Assembly (NCBI GenBank): GCA_020161655.1 | Contig: JAIUPC010000019.1 | Span: forward strand, 124,001-188,000 | Length of the DNA stretch: 64,000 bases | Reading direction: 5' to 3' | From: Pseudomonadota bacterium | GTDB lineage: Bacteria > Pseudomonadota > Alphaproteobacteria > Rhodobacterales > Rhodobacteraceae | Shown: in pieces, positions 1 to 8,017 of the stretch | Numbering within the stretch: the stretch's first letter is position 1 | How the letters are laid out: each line of letters begins with the position of its first letter | The notes under the pieces: generated by a model | The model's database searches: none | The model's input: only the letters and a program-made list of their open reading frames with translations | Told to the model about the DNA's origin: nothing | Made by a program: the position numbers and the translations under genes

Positions 1-527
1 CTTGGCGGAATGTCGAAGAAGGTGGCGAAGGCACCGGAGGCATCGGCGGTCGCGCGCGACACCTCGGCACCATCGAGCATGAGTTTCAGGAGCGCCCCCG
101 CTTCGGCCCGCCCGGCGACGAGGACGCTGCCATTGGCATCGACGCGAACGGTATCGAAGCTGGGTGGAGACGGGGCCGGCGCTTCCGGCACTGGTGCGGG
201 GGCTTCAGGCTCGGGCGTTTCCGCGCCAGCCACGGCTTCAGGGGCTGGTTCTTCGGTCGCCGCAGGCGCAGGCGCGGCACTTGCCACGGCTTCCGGCTCT
301 TCGGCGGGGACGATGGGATCGGGCGTCGCGACTGGCGCCTCTGCGACCGGAGCCGCCTCTGGGACCGCAACCTCGGAAACCGCCGCCGCCGGTTCCACCA
401 CAGGCGCGGGCGCGGGCCGGAAACCGAAGTACCAGCCGGCCACTGCAACGGCAGCACCCGCCGCAGCACCAAGGCCCCATTTCAATCCGCTGCCGGCTGC
501 GCCCACAGCTTCCTTGCCATCCGCCAT
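1..527 (-). CDS. LysM-type peptidoglycan-binding protein, N-terminal part
   Basis: The gene starts at the ATG at 527, behind a GGGGGA ribosome site, and runs off the left edge, so only about 175 residues are seen. It opens with a short polar stretch, then one membrane segment (about residues 18-35, ending in AGWYFGF), then a long linker rich in Ala, Pro and Glu. The last visible part (FDTVRVDANGSVLVAGRA) begins an Ig-like or carbohydrate-binding-type fold. Rhodobacteraceae proteins of this layout usually end in a LysM domain, which would lie outside the window; that part is inference. It is probably anchored in the inner membrane facing the periplasm. It is divergent from the LOG gene. Confidence 0.6.
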   Translation of the reverse strand, partial: MADGKEAVGAAGSGLKWGLGAAAGAAVAVAGWYFGFRPAPAPVVEPAAAVSEVAVPEAAPVAEAPVATPDPIVPAEEPEAVASAAPAPAATEEPAPEAVAGAETPEPEAPAPVPEAPAPSPPSFDTVRVDANGSVLVAGRAEAGALLKLMLDGAEVSRATADASGAFATFFDIPP

Positions 528-624
528 GAAGATCCCCCGAAGGCGCGCCTTGTCCCCGTCGCGCTTGAGCGACCATAGCAACGCCGCTATCACGGGTCAA
601 AGAAACCCGTGTGAGAGGTCGAGC

Positions 625-1188
625 ATGTTCCCGAAGAAAGCCTCCGTCTGTGTCTTTTGCGGCTCGCGCGCTGGCAACCGTCCCGCCTATGCCGAGGCGG
701 CCCGCGCGACCGGAGAGATGCTGGCCCGGAATGGCTGGCGGCTGGTTTACGGCGCCGGCGATGTCGGCCTGATGGGCGAGGTCGCCCGGAGCGCGCAAGC
801 TGCGGGGGCGGAGACCTTCGGCGTGATCCCGGTCCACCTTCTCAACCGCGAGGTCGGCAAGCGCGACCTTTCGACCTTCGTCGTCACCGAGACGATGCAT
901 GAGCGCAAGAAGGTCATGTTCATGAATTCCGATGCCTTCGTCGTCTTGCCCGGCGGCGGCGGATCGCTGGACGAGTTCTTCGAGATCCTGACCTGGCGCC
1001 AGCTTGGCCTGCACGAAAAGCCGATCATCTTCCTGAACACCGAAGGCTACTGGGACCCGGTCCTCGCGATGATCGACCGCATCGTGTCGGAGGGTTTCGC
1101 TGAAGCCATGCTCGCCGGTTACTTCACCGTGGCCTCCGATGTCATAGCACTTGAGCGGGCGCTGCAGGGGATACCTTCCGTAGGGTAA
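625..1188 (+). CDS. LOG family protein (TIGR00730 Rossmann fold hydrolase)
   Basis: This 187-residue cytoplasmic protein belongs to the LOG family, whose characterised members release cytokinin bases from nucleoside 5'-monophosphates; in most bacteria the true substrate is not known. The N-terminal Rossmann motif reads FCGSRAGN (residues 11-18). The signature PGGxGTxxE appears as PGGGGSLDE at residues 109-117, so the usual Gly-Thr pair is Gly-Ser. The frame is open far upstream, but the ATG at 625 sits behind a GAGAGG site and gives the normal family length. A hairpin follows at 1237-1259. It stands alone between a divergent gene and an unknown gene. Confidence 0.85.
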   Translation: MFPKKASVCVFCGSRAGNRPAYAEAARATGEMLARNGWRLVYGAGDVGLMGEVARSAQAAGAETFGVIPVHLLNREVGKRDLSTFVVTETMHERKKVMFMNSDAFVVLPGGGGSLDEFFEILTWRQLGLHEKPIIFLNTEGYWDPVLAMIDRIVSEGFAEAMLAGYFTVASDVIALERALQGIPSVG

Positions 1189-1236
1189 GGAATCCGGTAC
1201 TCAACTTTCAGGCGTATTTGTGTCATTGTGGATCAC

Positions 1237-1266
1237 CCTCGGGGCATTCCACCCCGGGGGCGTTTT
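1237..1266 (+). terminator. Rho-independent terminator after LOG gene
   Basis: An 8-bp stem (CCTCGGGG / CCCCGGGG with one T-G wobble), a 7-base loop and a short T run (GCGTTTT) lie 48 bases after the LOG stop codon and before the next gene's ribosome site. Confidence 0.55.
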
Positions 1267-1304
1267 AATGATTTCATTTCAACCATCATTTTTGGAGGGT
1301 CGCC

Positions 1305-3470
1305 ATGGCGGACCTGAAGGACGACGTTGCCTTGCGCACATCCATGCGCCTCAGGCTTCAGCAGAACCCCAATTTCTTCGGCAATCTCAAGGACCTCGAC
1401 CTGAAGGGCCTGCCCGAGCCGGTTTTCGTCAAGGTCGGCGACACGACCTATGAGGAATTGACCTGCCTCGGCTACAACCCCGATACCGATATCCTGACCG
1501 CCATCGTGCGGATCAAGCAAAGCGCGGGCTACATGGGCGGCCCCTGCGCGCCGGGGTCGCGCGAATACGTGCGCTTCTACCTCGACTACGGCGACGGCAC
1601 CTGGGTCGATCATGGGTCTGCCAGCTTCGAGATCCATGACCTCGGCTTTACCGATCCGCTCTGCTATGCGGTTTCGGTCAAGATCAAGCCGAAGCGCAAG
1701 CGCTGCTGCGGCGACAAGCCGGTGCTGCCGACGGTGCGCGCCATCCTGTCGTGGAACGTGGCACCCCCCGCGAACCAGCCGAACTGGTCGCCGGTCTGGG
1801 GCAACCGCCTTCAGCGCGACATCCAGATCGAGCCGCGCAGCCCCTGGCTCTGCCTGATCCTCGACAAGATCGACATCGAGGGCATCCAGAAGATCAACCC
1901 TGACCTCCTCGCCAAGCTGAACGGCCTGATCGAGGACGCCGGCCCGGCGCCGAAACCGATCGCGCCCCTCAGCCACCAGATCGGCAAGGAAGACCGTGGC
2001 GACACAGCGCATATGGCGCGCCTCGTCTACCCGATGCTCGCCTCGATGGCCGCCAATCCCGAAGCGCCCGCCGACCTCTCGGCGCTGAAGTCCTGGAAGC
2101 AGATCGAGATCGACATCGACAAGATCGGCGACATCATCTTCGCCCCCAACTTCAACACCGCCTACGAGGAACTGCACTGCGTCGGGCTTGACCGCGATCT
2201 CAGCCTTCTGCACGGCATCGTACAGGTGAAGCGGCCGAACGGCTATTCGGGCGGGCTCTGCACCCAAGGCTCGCGCGAATACATCGCCTTCTACCTCGAT
2301 TTTGGTTCAGGCTGGGAATACCAGGGCACCACATTCGTCGACGTCCACGATGTCGGCGTGCCGAGGGGCGGACTCTGGTATCAGGCCTCGCTTCCCGTCA
2401 ACCTCGACAAGCACCGCCAGGAATGGTGCCGGACGGGGCGTGCCCGCATCCGCGGCATCCTGAGCTGGGCGGTGCCTCCCGCGCCCAACGACGCCAACCA
2501 CGTGCCGGTCTGGGGCGACCGCGAGGATTGCTGGATCGAGGTCAGGCCCTGGCCGAAAGGCGTCATTCCTGGCCAGACGACGCCGGTGCTTGAGGCGATC
2601 GGCCGGATGGCGGTGGCGCAGATCGACGGGGCGGGCTTTGCCAACGGCGCTTCGGTCGGCGGCACGTTCTCGGCAACGGACGCGCCTTTCGGCGGCGTCA
2701 TCACCATGTCGGGCATCATCGCCAACCCCTCGAACCTCAGCCTGCAATACCGGGTGATGGTCAAGGCGCCGTCGGACGCCGTGGCAAAAGCCCAGACCAA
2801 GACCTTCGGCATCTCCGTCACAACGGTCATCGGCAGTACCGTGACCTTCTCCTCGCAGTCGCAGATCGCGGCGGGGGACTGGTTCACCTATGTGCCGCAG
2901 AACGGGCCGGCGGTGTTCAGGAGCGTGGCGGAGAGCCTACTCTACGTCTTCCAGGCCACCGAACAGGGGCTCCATACCGTCTACCTGCAGGTGCGAGAGG
3001 CGGGAACCTCGGTGATCCTTGCCACCAGCGGGGTCGAGGCCTTCTTCGTCGACAACAGCGCGCCGGTGGCCGATGTCACCATCACCAGCGGCGGCGGCAA
3101 CTGTTCGAAGTTCAAGGTCGGCGAGGTGCTGGTCGGCACCTACAGCATGTCGGACACCCATTCCGGCGGGCTGAGCCTCTCGGTCACGCCCGCCGCTGCG
3201 GCAGCTGGTGGGCTTCTGGCGATCACTTCGGTCGTGCCGGCCGCGCCGCTGCCGCCGCTACTGCCAGGGCCGAGCGCCTCGAACAGCCTCTCCTATCCGC
3301 TGAGGCTGACCACCACGGGCGCGAGCGGCCAGTGGGAGCTGGACACGAGCGCCATGAAACCCTGCGGCTACAACATCCGCATCGTTGCCAACGACCGCAC
3401 CATCGTCAACTCGAGCGGCGTGAGCTGGCAGGCTTACGATGACGAGGGCTTCTGCCTCGAACTGCCGTAA
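1305..3470 (+). CDS. Uncharacterised 721 aa protein with an internal duplication
   Basis: I do not recognise this protein. The ATG follows a strong GGAGGG site. Two homologous blocks of about 135 residues can be seen. The first (about 45-180) has YEELTCLGY at 49-57, then GSREYVRFYLDYG, then ILSWNVAPP and PVWGNR. The second (about 283-415) has YEELHCVGL at 287, GSREYIAFYLDFG, ILSWAVPPA and PVWGDR, with the same internal spacing of 36 residues between YEEL and SREY. The remaining 300 residues look beta-rich and Ig-like (repeated Thr/Ser/Val/Gly, an ADVTITSGGG stretch) with scattered cysteines. There is no signal peptide and no membrane segment. It is flanked by terminators on both sides, so it is a single-gene unit. 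Function unknown. Confidence 0.8.
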   Translation: MADLKDDVALRTSMRLRLQQNPNFFGNLKDLDLKGLPEPVFVKVGDTTYEELTCLGYNPDTDILTAIVRIKQSAGYMGGPCAPGSREYVRFYLDYGDGTWVDHGSASFEIHDLGFTDPLCYAVSVKIKPKRKRCCGDKPVLPTVRAILSWNVAPPANQPNWSPVWGNRLQRDIQIEPRSPWLCLILDKIDIEGIQKINPDLLAKLNGLIEDAGPAPKPIAPLSHQIGKEDRGDTAHMARLVYPMLASMAANPEAPADLSALKSWKQIEIDIDKIGDIIFAPNFNTAYEELHCVGLDRDLSLLHGIVQVKRPNGYSGGLCTQGSREYIAFYLDFGSGWEYQGTTFVDVHDVGVPRGGLWYQASLPVNLDKHRQEWCRTGRARIRGILSWAVPPAPNDANHVPVWGDREDCWIEVRPWPKGVIPGQTTPVLEAIGRMAVAQIDGAGFANGASVGGTFSATDAPFGGVITMSGIIANPSNLSLQYRVMVKAPSDAVAKAQTKTFGISVTTVIGSTVTFSSQSQIAAGDWFTYVPQNGPAVFRSVAESLLYVFQATEQGLHTVYLQVREAGTSVILATSGVEAFFVDNSAPVADVTITSGGGNCSKFKVGEVLVGTYSMSDTHSGGLSLSVTPAAAAAGGLLAITSVVPAAPLPPLLPGPSASNSLSYPLRLTTTGASGQWELDTSAMKPCGYNIRIVANDRTIVNSSGVSWQAYDDEGFCLELP

Positions 3471-3478
3471 CCGAATGC

Positions 3479-3510
3479 CACGGGCGCCCGTCAGCGGGCG
3501 CCCGTGTTTT
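3479..3510 (+). terminator. Strong Rho-independent terminator
   Basis: A perfect 12-bp stem (CACGGGCGCCCG / CGGGCGCCCGTG), TCAG loop and TTTT tail lie directly after the 721-residue gene. It probably also serves the convergent phosphoesterase gene, whose stop codon lies at 3538. Confidence 0.9.
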
Positions 3511-3537
3511 GCCGCGCCCGACCTTTTGCCGCAGCCC

Positions 3538-4431
3538 TCAGGCCAGTTCGATCAGCGTGATCTCCGGCACCACGCCAAGGCGGAACGGCAGGATGGAACA
3601 GCCGATCCCGCCCGACACTACAAGGTCGCGCCCACCCTCGCGCACATGGCCGTAGGCATAGCGGTTGCCATAGGCCGAAGGGACCACCGGCGACCAGCCG
3701 AAAAACCGGACCTGCCCGCCATGGGTATGGCCGGAGAGCGTCAGCGCCACCCGGTCGGGCACTTTCGGGAAGATGTCGGGTTCATGCGCCATCAGGATCA
3801 CCGGTGCGTCGTCGCCGATCCCGGCCAGTGTGCCGGAAAGGTCATCGAGACCGCGAAACCTGCCGGGGCCGGGTCCGATGCCGATCGCCAGCTGGTCATC
3901 GAGCCCGGCCAGCCAGAAGGCCCCTGCCCCCTCTCCAAGCTTCAGCGCCCGGTTCTGCAGGACCGGCACGCCTGCCGCCTCCAGAAGCCCGCCGATCCGG
4001 TTCGCCCCGCCGCCCCGCACCTGCGCCGCGCGGTCGTGCCACCAGTCATGGTTGCCAAGGATCGCATAGCGGCCAAGGGGCGCCGTCAGGCCGGCGAGCA
4101 CTTCGGCCGCATCCTTCATCGACACCGGGCGCGTCACGAACCTGTGCCCGGCCTCAAGATCGCCAAGGACAAGGATCACGTCGGCGCCAAGCGCATTGGT
4201 CCTTGCCACGATCCGCTTCAACCGGTTCAGGCTGACCACAGGCTCGCCCATGTGAAGATCCGCCAGCACCGCGATCTTCAGCGGCCCACCGGTCCAGAGC
4301 GGCGGGGCGATCCGCCAGCGCTTCACCCTCAGCCGCAGCGCCGGTTCGATGAAAAAGCCATAGGTGGCAGCGAAAAGGCCTGCCAGGAAGGTTCCCAGCA
4401 GGCCCCGCAGAAACTTGCGCCGTGAGATCAA
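3538..4431 (-). CDS. Tat-exported metallophosphoesterase (YkuE-like)
   Basis: The 297-residue protein carries the full calcineurin-type dinuclear metal site: D58-L-H60, GDLEAG (D91), GNHD (126-129), a later AHEPD and GHTHGGQ. The N-terminus (ISRRKFLRG, residues 2-10, then a hydrophobic stretch) fits a twin-arginine signal, so the enzyme probably acts in the periplasm or is tethered to the inner membrane. Substrate unknown; relatives cleave phosphodiesters or UDP-diacylglucosamine. There is no ATG; the best start is the TTG at 4431, two bases after the sodB stop codon, which implies translational coupling to sodB. A CTG that overlaps the sodB stop is the alternative. Confidence 0.85.
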   Translation of the reverse strand: MISRRKFLRGLLGTFLAGLFAATYGFFIEPALRLRVKRWRIAPPLWTGGPLKIAVLADLHMGEPVVSLNRLKRIVARTNALGADVILVLGDLEAGHRFVTRPVSMKDAAEVLAGLTAPLGRYAILGNHDWWHDRAAQVRGGGANRIGGLLEAAGVPVLQNRALKLGEGAGAFWLAGLDDQLAIGIGPGPGRFRGLDDLSGTLAGIGDDAPVILMAHEPDIFPKVPDRVALTLSGHTHGGQVRFFGWSPVVPSAYGNRYAYGHVREGGRDLVVSGGIGCSILPFRLGVVPEITLIELA

Positions 4432-4433
4432 GG

Positions 4434-5033
4434 TCAGAGGCGCGAAGCGACGTTTTCCCAGTTCACCAGCTTGTCGAGGAAGTTGGTGAGGTAGGCCGGC
4501 CGCTTGTTGCGGAAGTCGATGTAGTAGGAATGCTCCCACACGTCGCAGCCGAGAAGCGCGGTCTGACCGAAGCACAGGGGGTTCACACCGTTCTCGGTCT
4601 TCGTCACTTTCAAGGAACCGTCCTTGTCCTTGACGAGCCAGGCCCAGCCCGAGCCGAACTGGCCGGCACCGGCGGCGGAAAAATCGTCCTTGAACTTCTG
4701 CACCGAGCCGAAGCTTTCGGTGATGGCCTTTTCCAGCGCGCCCGGCATCTTCTTTTCGCCCGGACCCATCATCTTCCAGAACTCGGTATGGTTCCAGTGC
4801 TGGCTGGCGTTGTTGAAGATGCCGTTCTGGGCGACCGCGCCGGCGGCATAGGTGCCGCGCACGATGTCCTCGACCGACTTCGATTCCCACTCGGTCCCGG
4901 CGATCAGCTTGTTGCCGTTGTCGACATAGGCCTTGTGGTGCAGGTCATGGTGATATTCGAGCGTTTCCTTGGACATGCCGAGTGCGGCGAGCGCATCGTG
5001 GGCATAGGGAAGATCGGGAAGGGTAAAGGCCAT
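4434..5033 (-). CDS. sodB: Superoxide dismutase, Fe type
   Basis: The 199-residue enzyme dismutes superoxide in the cytoplasm. The metal ligands are visible: His28 in LEYHH, the His of HWNHTEFW, and the Asp and His of CDVWEHSYY. The Gln in NNASQHWNH sits at the position typical of iron enzymes, so FeSOD is favoured over MnSOD; the sequence alone cannot prove the metal. The ATG at 5033 has an AAGGAG site. The phosphoesterase gene follows two bases after the stop, an unusual pairing. A sigma-70-like promoter with a dyad in its spacer lies at 5069-5098. Confidence 0.95.
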   Translation of the reverse strand: MAFTLPDLPYAHDALAALGMSKETLEYHHDLHHKAYVDNGNKLIAGTEWESKSVEDIVRGTYAAGAVAQNGIFNNASQHWNHTEFWKMMGPGEKKMPGALEKAITESFGSVQKFKDDFSAAGAGQFGSGWAWLVKDKDGSLKVTKTENGVNPLCFGQTALLGCDVWEHSYYIDFRNKRPAYLTNFLDKLVNWENVASRL

Positions 5034-5068
5034 GGTCTGCTCCTTTTTCGCGCTGGATTGGTCAACGC

Positions 5069-5098
5069 GACTAAGACCCTTCGGGTTCCGAAGGTCAA
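5069..5098 (-). promoter_or_regulatory. Putative sodB promoter with dyad in the spacer
   Basis: On the minus strand a TTGACC box (5098-5093) and a weak TTAGTC box (5074-5069) are 18 bases apart. The long spacer contains a perfect 7-bp inverted repeat, CCTTCGG-N3-CCGAAGG (5078-5094). A dyad between the -35 and -10 boxes is the arrangement used by MerR-type activators, but a simple repressor site or a chance hairpin is also possible. Confidence 0.35.
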
Positions 5099-5257
5099 GG
5101 GCCGCCGGCTTGCGGGCGGCGCCGGAGAAACCTGCCGGGGCGACGCGAAGTAGCTGCTTCGCCTCGCTGGACGCAAGGCGCCAGCCTATGTCACTAATCA
5201 GGACGGATCACCGGCCCCTGTGGCAGGTGCCGCGCATTTCCTCGGGAGGGATATCGA

Positions 5258-6880
5258 ATGAACGGCACGATGATGTACGACGCGCTTACCACCGGGTCGC
5301 TGATCGAACATGCCGCGCGATACCATGCGGGCGGCGCGGTCGTGTCCGTGGAGACCGACGGCAGCGTCAGCCACACCGACTGGGCCGGGATCGCCGCCAA
5401 TGCCCACCGGCTCGCCTCGGCGCTCGACCGGCTCGGCGTCGCGGCAGATGCGCGCTGCGGCACCATCGCCTGGAACAACCGCCGCCATCTGGAGATCTAC
5501 TTCGGCGTCGGCAGCGGCGGCCGCGTCGTCCATACCATCAACCCCCGCCTCACCCCTGAACAGATCGCCTTCATCGTCGGCGATGCCGCAGATGAGGTGC
5601 TGTTCTTCGACCAGACCTTCGTGCCGCTCGTCGCCGCCGTGAAAGGCCATCTGCCGACGGTGAAGCATTTCGTCCTGATGGGTCCGAAGAGTGACGAGGC
5701 GGCGGCGAAGATCCCCGGCCTGCTGTTCTTCGACGACCTCCTGCAATCCGGCAGCGCGGATCACCGCTGGCCCGAGGTTGACGAACGCGCCCCTGCCGCG
5801 CTGTGCTATACCTCCGGCACCACCGGCAACCCCAAGGGCGTGCAGTACAGCCACCGCTCGCTCGTGCTGCATTCGCTTTCAGGCAACCAGCCCGACGGGC
5901 TTGCCATCGCCGCCCGCGATACGGTGTTGCCGGTGGTGCCGATGTTCCATGTCAACGCCTGGGGCGTGCCCTATATCGCCGCCGCCGTCGGCTGCAAGCT
6001 GGTGCTGCCCGGCCCCGGTCTGGACGGGGCGAGCCTCGCGCGGCTGATCGACGCGGAAAAGGTGACGCTGGCGCTTGGCGTGCCGACGATCTGGATGGGG
6101 CTTCTGGCGGCGCTCGCCAAATCCGGCAGCAAGGCCGAAAGCCTGAAGCGCACCGTTGTCGGCGGCGCCGCCCTGCCGCCCTCGATGATCAGGGAATTTC
6201 GCGAGAAGTATGGCACCGACCTGATCCATGCCTGGGGCATGACGGAAACCACCCCGCTCGGCACGCTGAACAACCTTTTGCAAAAGCACGTCGGCCTGCC
6301 GGCGGAAGAGCAGAACCGCATCCGCCAGTCGCAGGGCCGTCCGCCCTATGGCGTGAGCTTGCGCCTTGTCGATGACACGGGCGCGGAGCTTCCGAGTGAC
6401 GGCAGCGCGCAGGGCAACCTCCAGGTTCGCGGCCACTGGATCGTTGAAAGCTATTTCGGCAAGGACAAGTCCGCCCTGACCACCGATGGCTGGTTCGACA
6501 CCGGCGATGTCGCCACCATCGACCCTGACGGCTTCATGGTGATCCGCGACCGCTCGAAGGACATCATCAAGTCGGGCGGCGAATGGATCTCTACCGTGGA
6601 GCTTGAGAATATTGCCGTCGGCCATCCCGCCATCGCCAACGCCGCCGCCATCGCCGCCCGCCACAAGAAATGGGACGAACGCCCCATCGTCATTGCCGTC
6701 GTCCGCGAAGGGGCAGCGCCCACCGAAGCCGAGGTGCTGGCGATCTACGAGGGCAAGGTCGCCAAATGGCAGATCCCCGACCGGGTAATTTTTGTCGAGG
6801 CGCTGCCATTGGGCGCGACGGGCAAGGTGCTGAAGGCAAAGCTGCGCGAGGAATTCGGCGACATCCTCTGGCAGGACTGA
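5258..6880 (+). CDS. AMP-forming acyl-CoA ligase (AlkK/DmdB-like)
   Basis: The 540-residue protein activates a carboxylic acid with ATP to the acyl-adenylate and then to the CoA thioester. Visible motifs are the P-loop [11 protein letters not shown], the adenine-binding [17 protein letters not shown], the hinge [17 protein letters not shown], and the C-terminal lysine motif ATGKVLK. The layout and length match the medium-chain ligase AlkK and the methylmercaptopropionate ligase DmdB; the motifs do not settle the substrate. The ATG at 5258 follows GGGAGGG; a second ATG 12 bases later is less likely. It is divergent from sodB and ends in a weak hairpin. No beta-oxidation genes are adjacent. Confidence 0.9.
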   Translation: MNGTMMYDALTTGSLIEHAARYHAGGAVVSVETDGSVSHTDWAGIAANAHRLASALDRLGVAADARCGTIAWNNRRHLEIYFGVGSGGRVVHTINPRLTPEQIAFIVGDAADEVLFFDQTFVPLVAAVKGHLPTVKHFVLMGPKSDEAAAKIPGLLFFDDLLQSGSADHRWPEVDERAPAALCYTSGTTGNPKGVQYSHRSLVLHSLSGNQPDGLAIAARDTVLPVVPMFHVNAWGVPYIAAAVGCKLVLPGPGLDGASLARLIDAEKVTLALGVPTIWMGLLAALAKSGSKAESLKRTVVGGAALPPSMIREFREKYGTDLIHAWGMTETTPLGTLNNLLQKHVGLPAEEQNRIRQSQGRPPYGVSLRLVDDTGAELPSDGSAQGNLQVRGHWIVESYFGKDKSALTTDGWFDTGDVATIDPDGFMVIRDRSKDIIKSGGEWISTVELENIAVGHPAIANAAAIAARHKKWDERPIVIAVVREGAAPTEAEVLAIYEGKVAKWQIPDRVIFVEALPLGATGKVLKAKLREEFGDILWQD

Positions 6881-6884
6881 GACA

Positions 6885-6904
6885 CGGGCGGCGCCCGGCT
6901 TTTA
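6885..6904 (+). terminator. Weak terminator after acyl-CoA ligase gene
   Basis: A short stem CGGGC-GGC-GCCCG (6885-6897) followed by GCTTTTAT lies four bases after the stop codon, in the convergent gap before the small secreted-protein gene. Confidence 0.4.
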
Positions 6905-6959
6905 TGCTGGGCGATGCCGTTCTGTTGCCCTCAGAGTCCCTGCGGGTGACGCGCCTGCC

Positions 6960-7385
6960 TCACTTGCGGACAAGCGGACCCGGCAACTCCTTGCATGTGC
7001 CGCCCACATTGTCGGAATTGTCGTAGCCGAGAGGGATGGCATGCACGTTGAAACGTCCGGATTTCCGGTCGATCGAGGCCGTGTAGCTCAGCGTTGCCTT
7101 CTGACTTGCGTTGCCGGTGCGGATCTTCCAGCTGAAGACGACCTTGTCGCCTTTCACTTTGATCTTGGAGACCGGAATGAAATTCTTCTTGTGATAGTTG
7201 ATGATGGGGTCGACGACGCTCGCCGCGGATTTGTCCGCATCGTAGTTGAACAAATACTGTCCGGCGATCAGCCGGGTGGAGTTTGCCGCCGGCACCTTGC
7301 AGTCCCATGAGACGTTGCCGGCCGAGGCAGCGGAGGCCGCCGCCAACGTTCCGAATACGAACAGTAATCCTTTGATTTTAAGCAT
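6960..7385 (-). CDS. Small secreted protein of unknown function
   Basis: I do not recognise this 141-residue protein. The ATG at 7385 has a GGGGA site and is followed by a clear Sec signal peptide (MLKIKGLLFVFGTLAAASAASA, cleavage near residue 22, just before GNVSW). The mature part has two cysteines (DCKV near 28, GTCKEL near 131) that could form one disulfide, and is rich in Lys, Ser and Asn, unlike the neighbouring enzymes. It is probably periplasmic. It lies downstream of soxG on the same strand but has its own promoter at 7418-7445, so it is probably not part of the sox operon. Confidence 0.7.
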   Translation of the reverse strand: MLKIKGLLFVFGTLAAASAASAGNVSWDCKVPAANSTRLIAGQYLFNYDADKSAASVVDPIINYHKKNFIPVSKIKVKGDKVVFSWKIRTGNASQKATLSYTASIDRKSGRFNVHAIPLGYDNSDNVGGTCKELPGPLVRK

Positions 7386-7417
7386 TGTTTCCCCGAAATA
7401 CCAACTTACCCAGCCTA

Positions 7418-7445
7418 ACTTTAGTACAAGCCTGATCGCCGTCAA
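7418..7445 (-). promoter_or_regulatory. Sigma-70-type promoter of the secreted-protein gene
   Basis: On the minus strand TTGACG (7445-7440) and TAAAGT (7423-7418) are separated by 16 bases. The -10 box lies 33 bases before the ATG at 7385. This is among the best vegetative promoter matches I found in the window. Confidence 0.6.
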
Positions 7446-7462
7446 GCGGAGAAATTGCCGCG

Positions 7463-8017
7463 TCAGAAAACCTCGCTGCCGGCCCGCGCGGAGGTCTCCA
7501 GAAGCCCCATCACGTAACCTGCGACCGAGCGGAAGGAGACGAGCGTGAACTCCTCCGGACCCGATCTCCAGAAGGCGGCAGCGACCTGGGCAGCGCGGGT
7601 GCGGCGGATCTCGCCCTCGGCCAGATCGGCGAAATCGACCGGGCAAAGCTTCATCAGCACCTGATCGGCCTTTGGCCCCTTGATGGTGAAGATGGCGCGG
7701 GCGTCGGAGACATCGGCGACGAGATGGTGTTCGCCTTCAAGCGCTTTCTGCAAGGTCGCGACGGCTTCAAGCGCCGCCTCATGGGGCACGAGGATCAGAA
7801 GCTCATCCGGCGACATCCAGGCGGCGGCCTTGCCGTCGCCCATGACGATCCGGCGCGGGGCGGGCATGGCGCAGCCTGTCGCCGCCTTCACCGCCTTCTT
7901 CATCTTCGCCGAGGAAAGATCACCCCGAAGCGTGATCATGCCCTTGAGGCCAGCCTCGGCCACATCCGCGAAACCCTTGTGAGAAACGCCCCCCAAGGCG
8001 CTGACAGCCTTAGACAT
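7463..8017 (-). CDS. soxG: Sarcosine oxidase gamma subunit
   Basis: This 184-residue protein is the gamma subunit of heterotetrameric sarcosine oxidase, which converts sarcosine to glycine with tetrahydrofolate as formaldehyde acceptor and oxygen as electron acceptor. Family marks are the ITLRGDL start of the folate-binding-type fold, DARAIFTIKGPKADQVL, and FWRSGPEEFTLVSFRSVAGY. The ATG at 8017 lies inside soxA and the two genes overlap by 8 bases, so it is the last coupled gene of the sox operon. Confidence 0.9.
   Translation of the reverse strand: MSKAVSALGGVSHKGFADVAEAGLKGMITLRGDLSSAKMKKAVKAATGCAMPAPRRIVMGDGKAAAWMSPDELLILVPHEAALEAVATLQKALEGEHHLVADVSDARAIFTIKGPKADQVLMKLCPVDFADLAEGEIRRTRAAQVAAAFWRSGPEEFTLVSFRSVAGYVMGLLETSARAGSEVF

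Noticed and set aside
10-624. N-terminal extension of the LOG protein
   Set aside because: The 205 extra residues are Ala/Gly/Ser-rich mirror sequence of the LysM-type gene on the other strand; the LOG fold begins at the ATG at 625.
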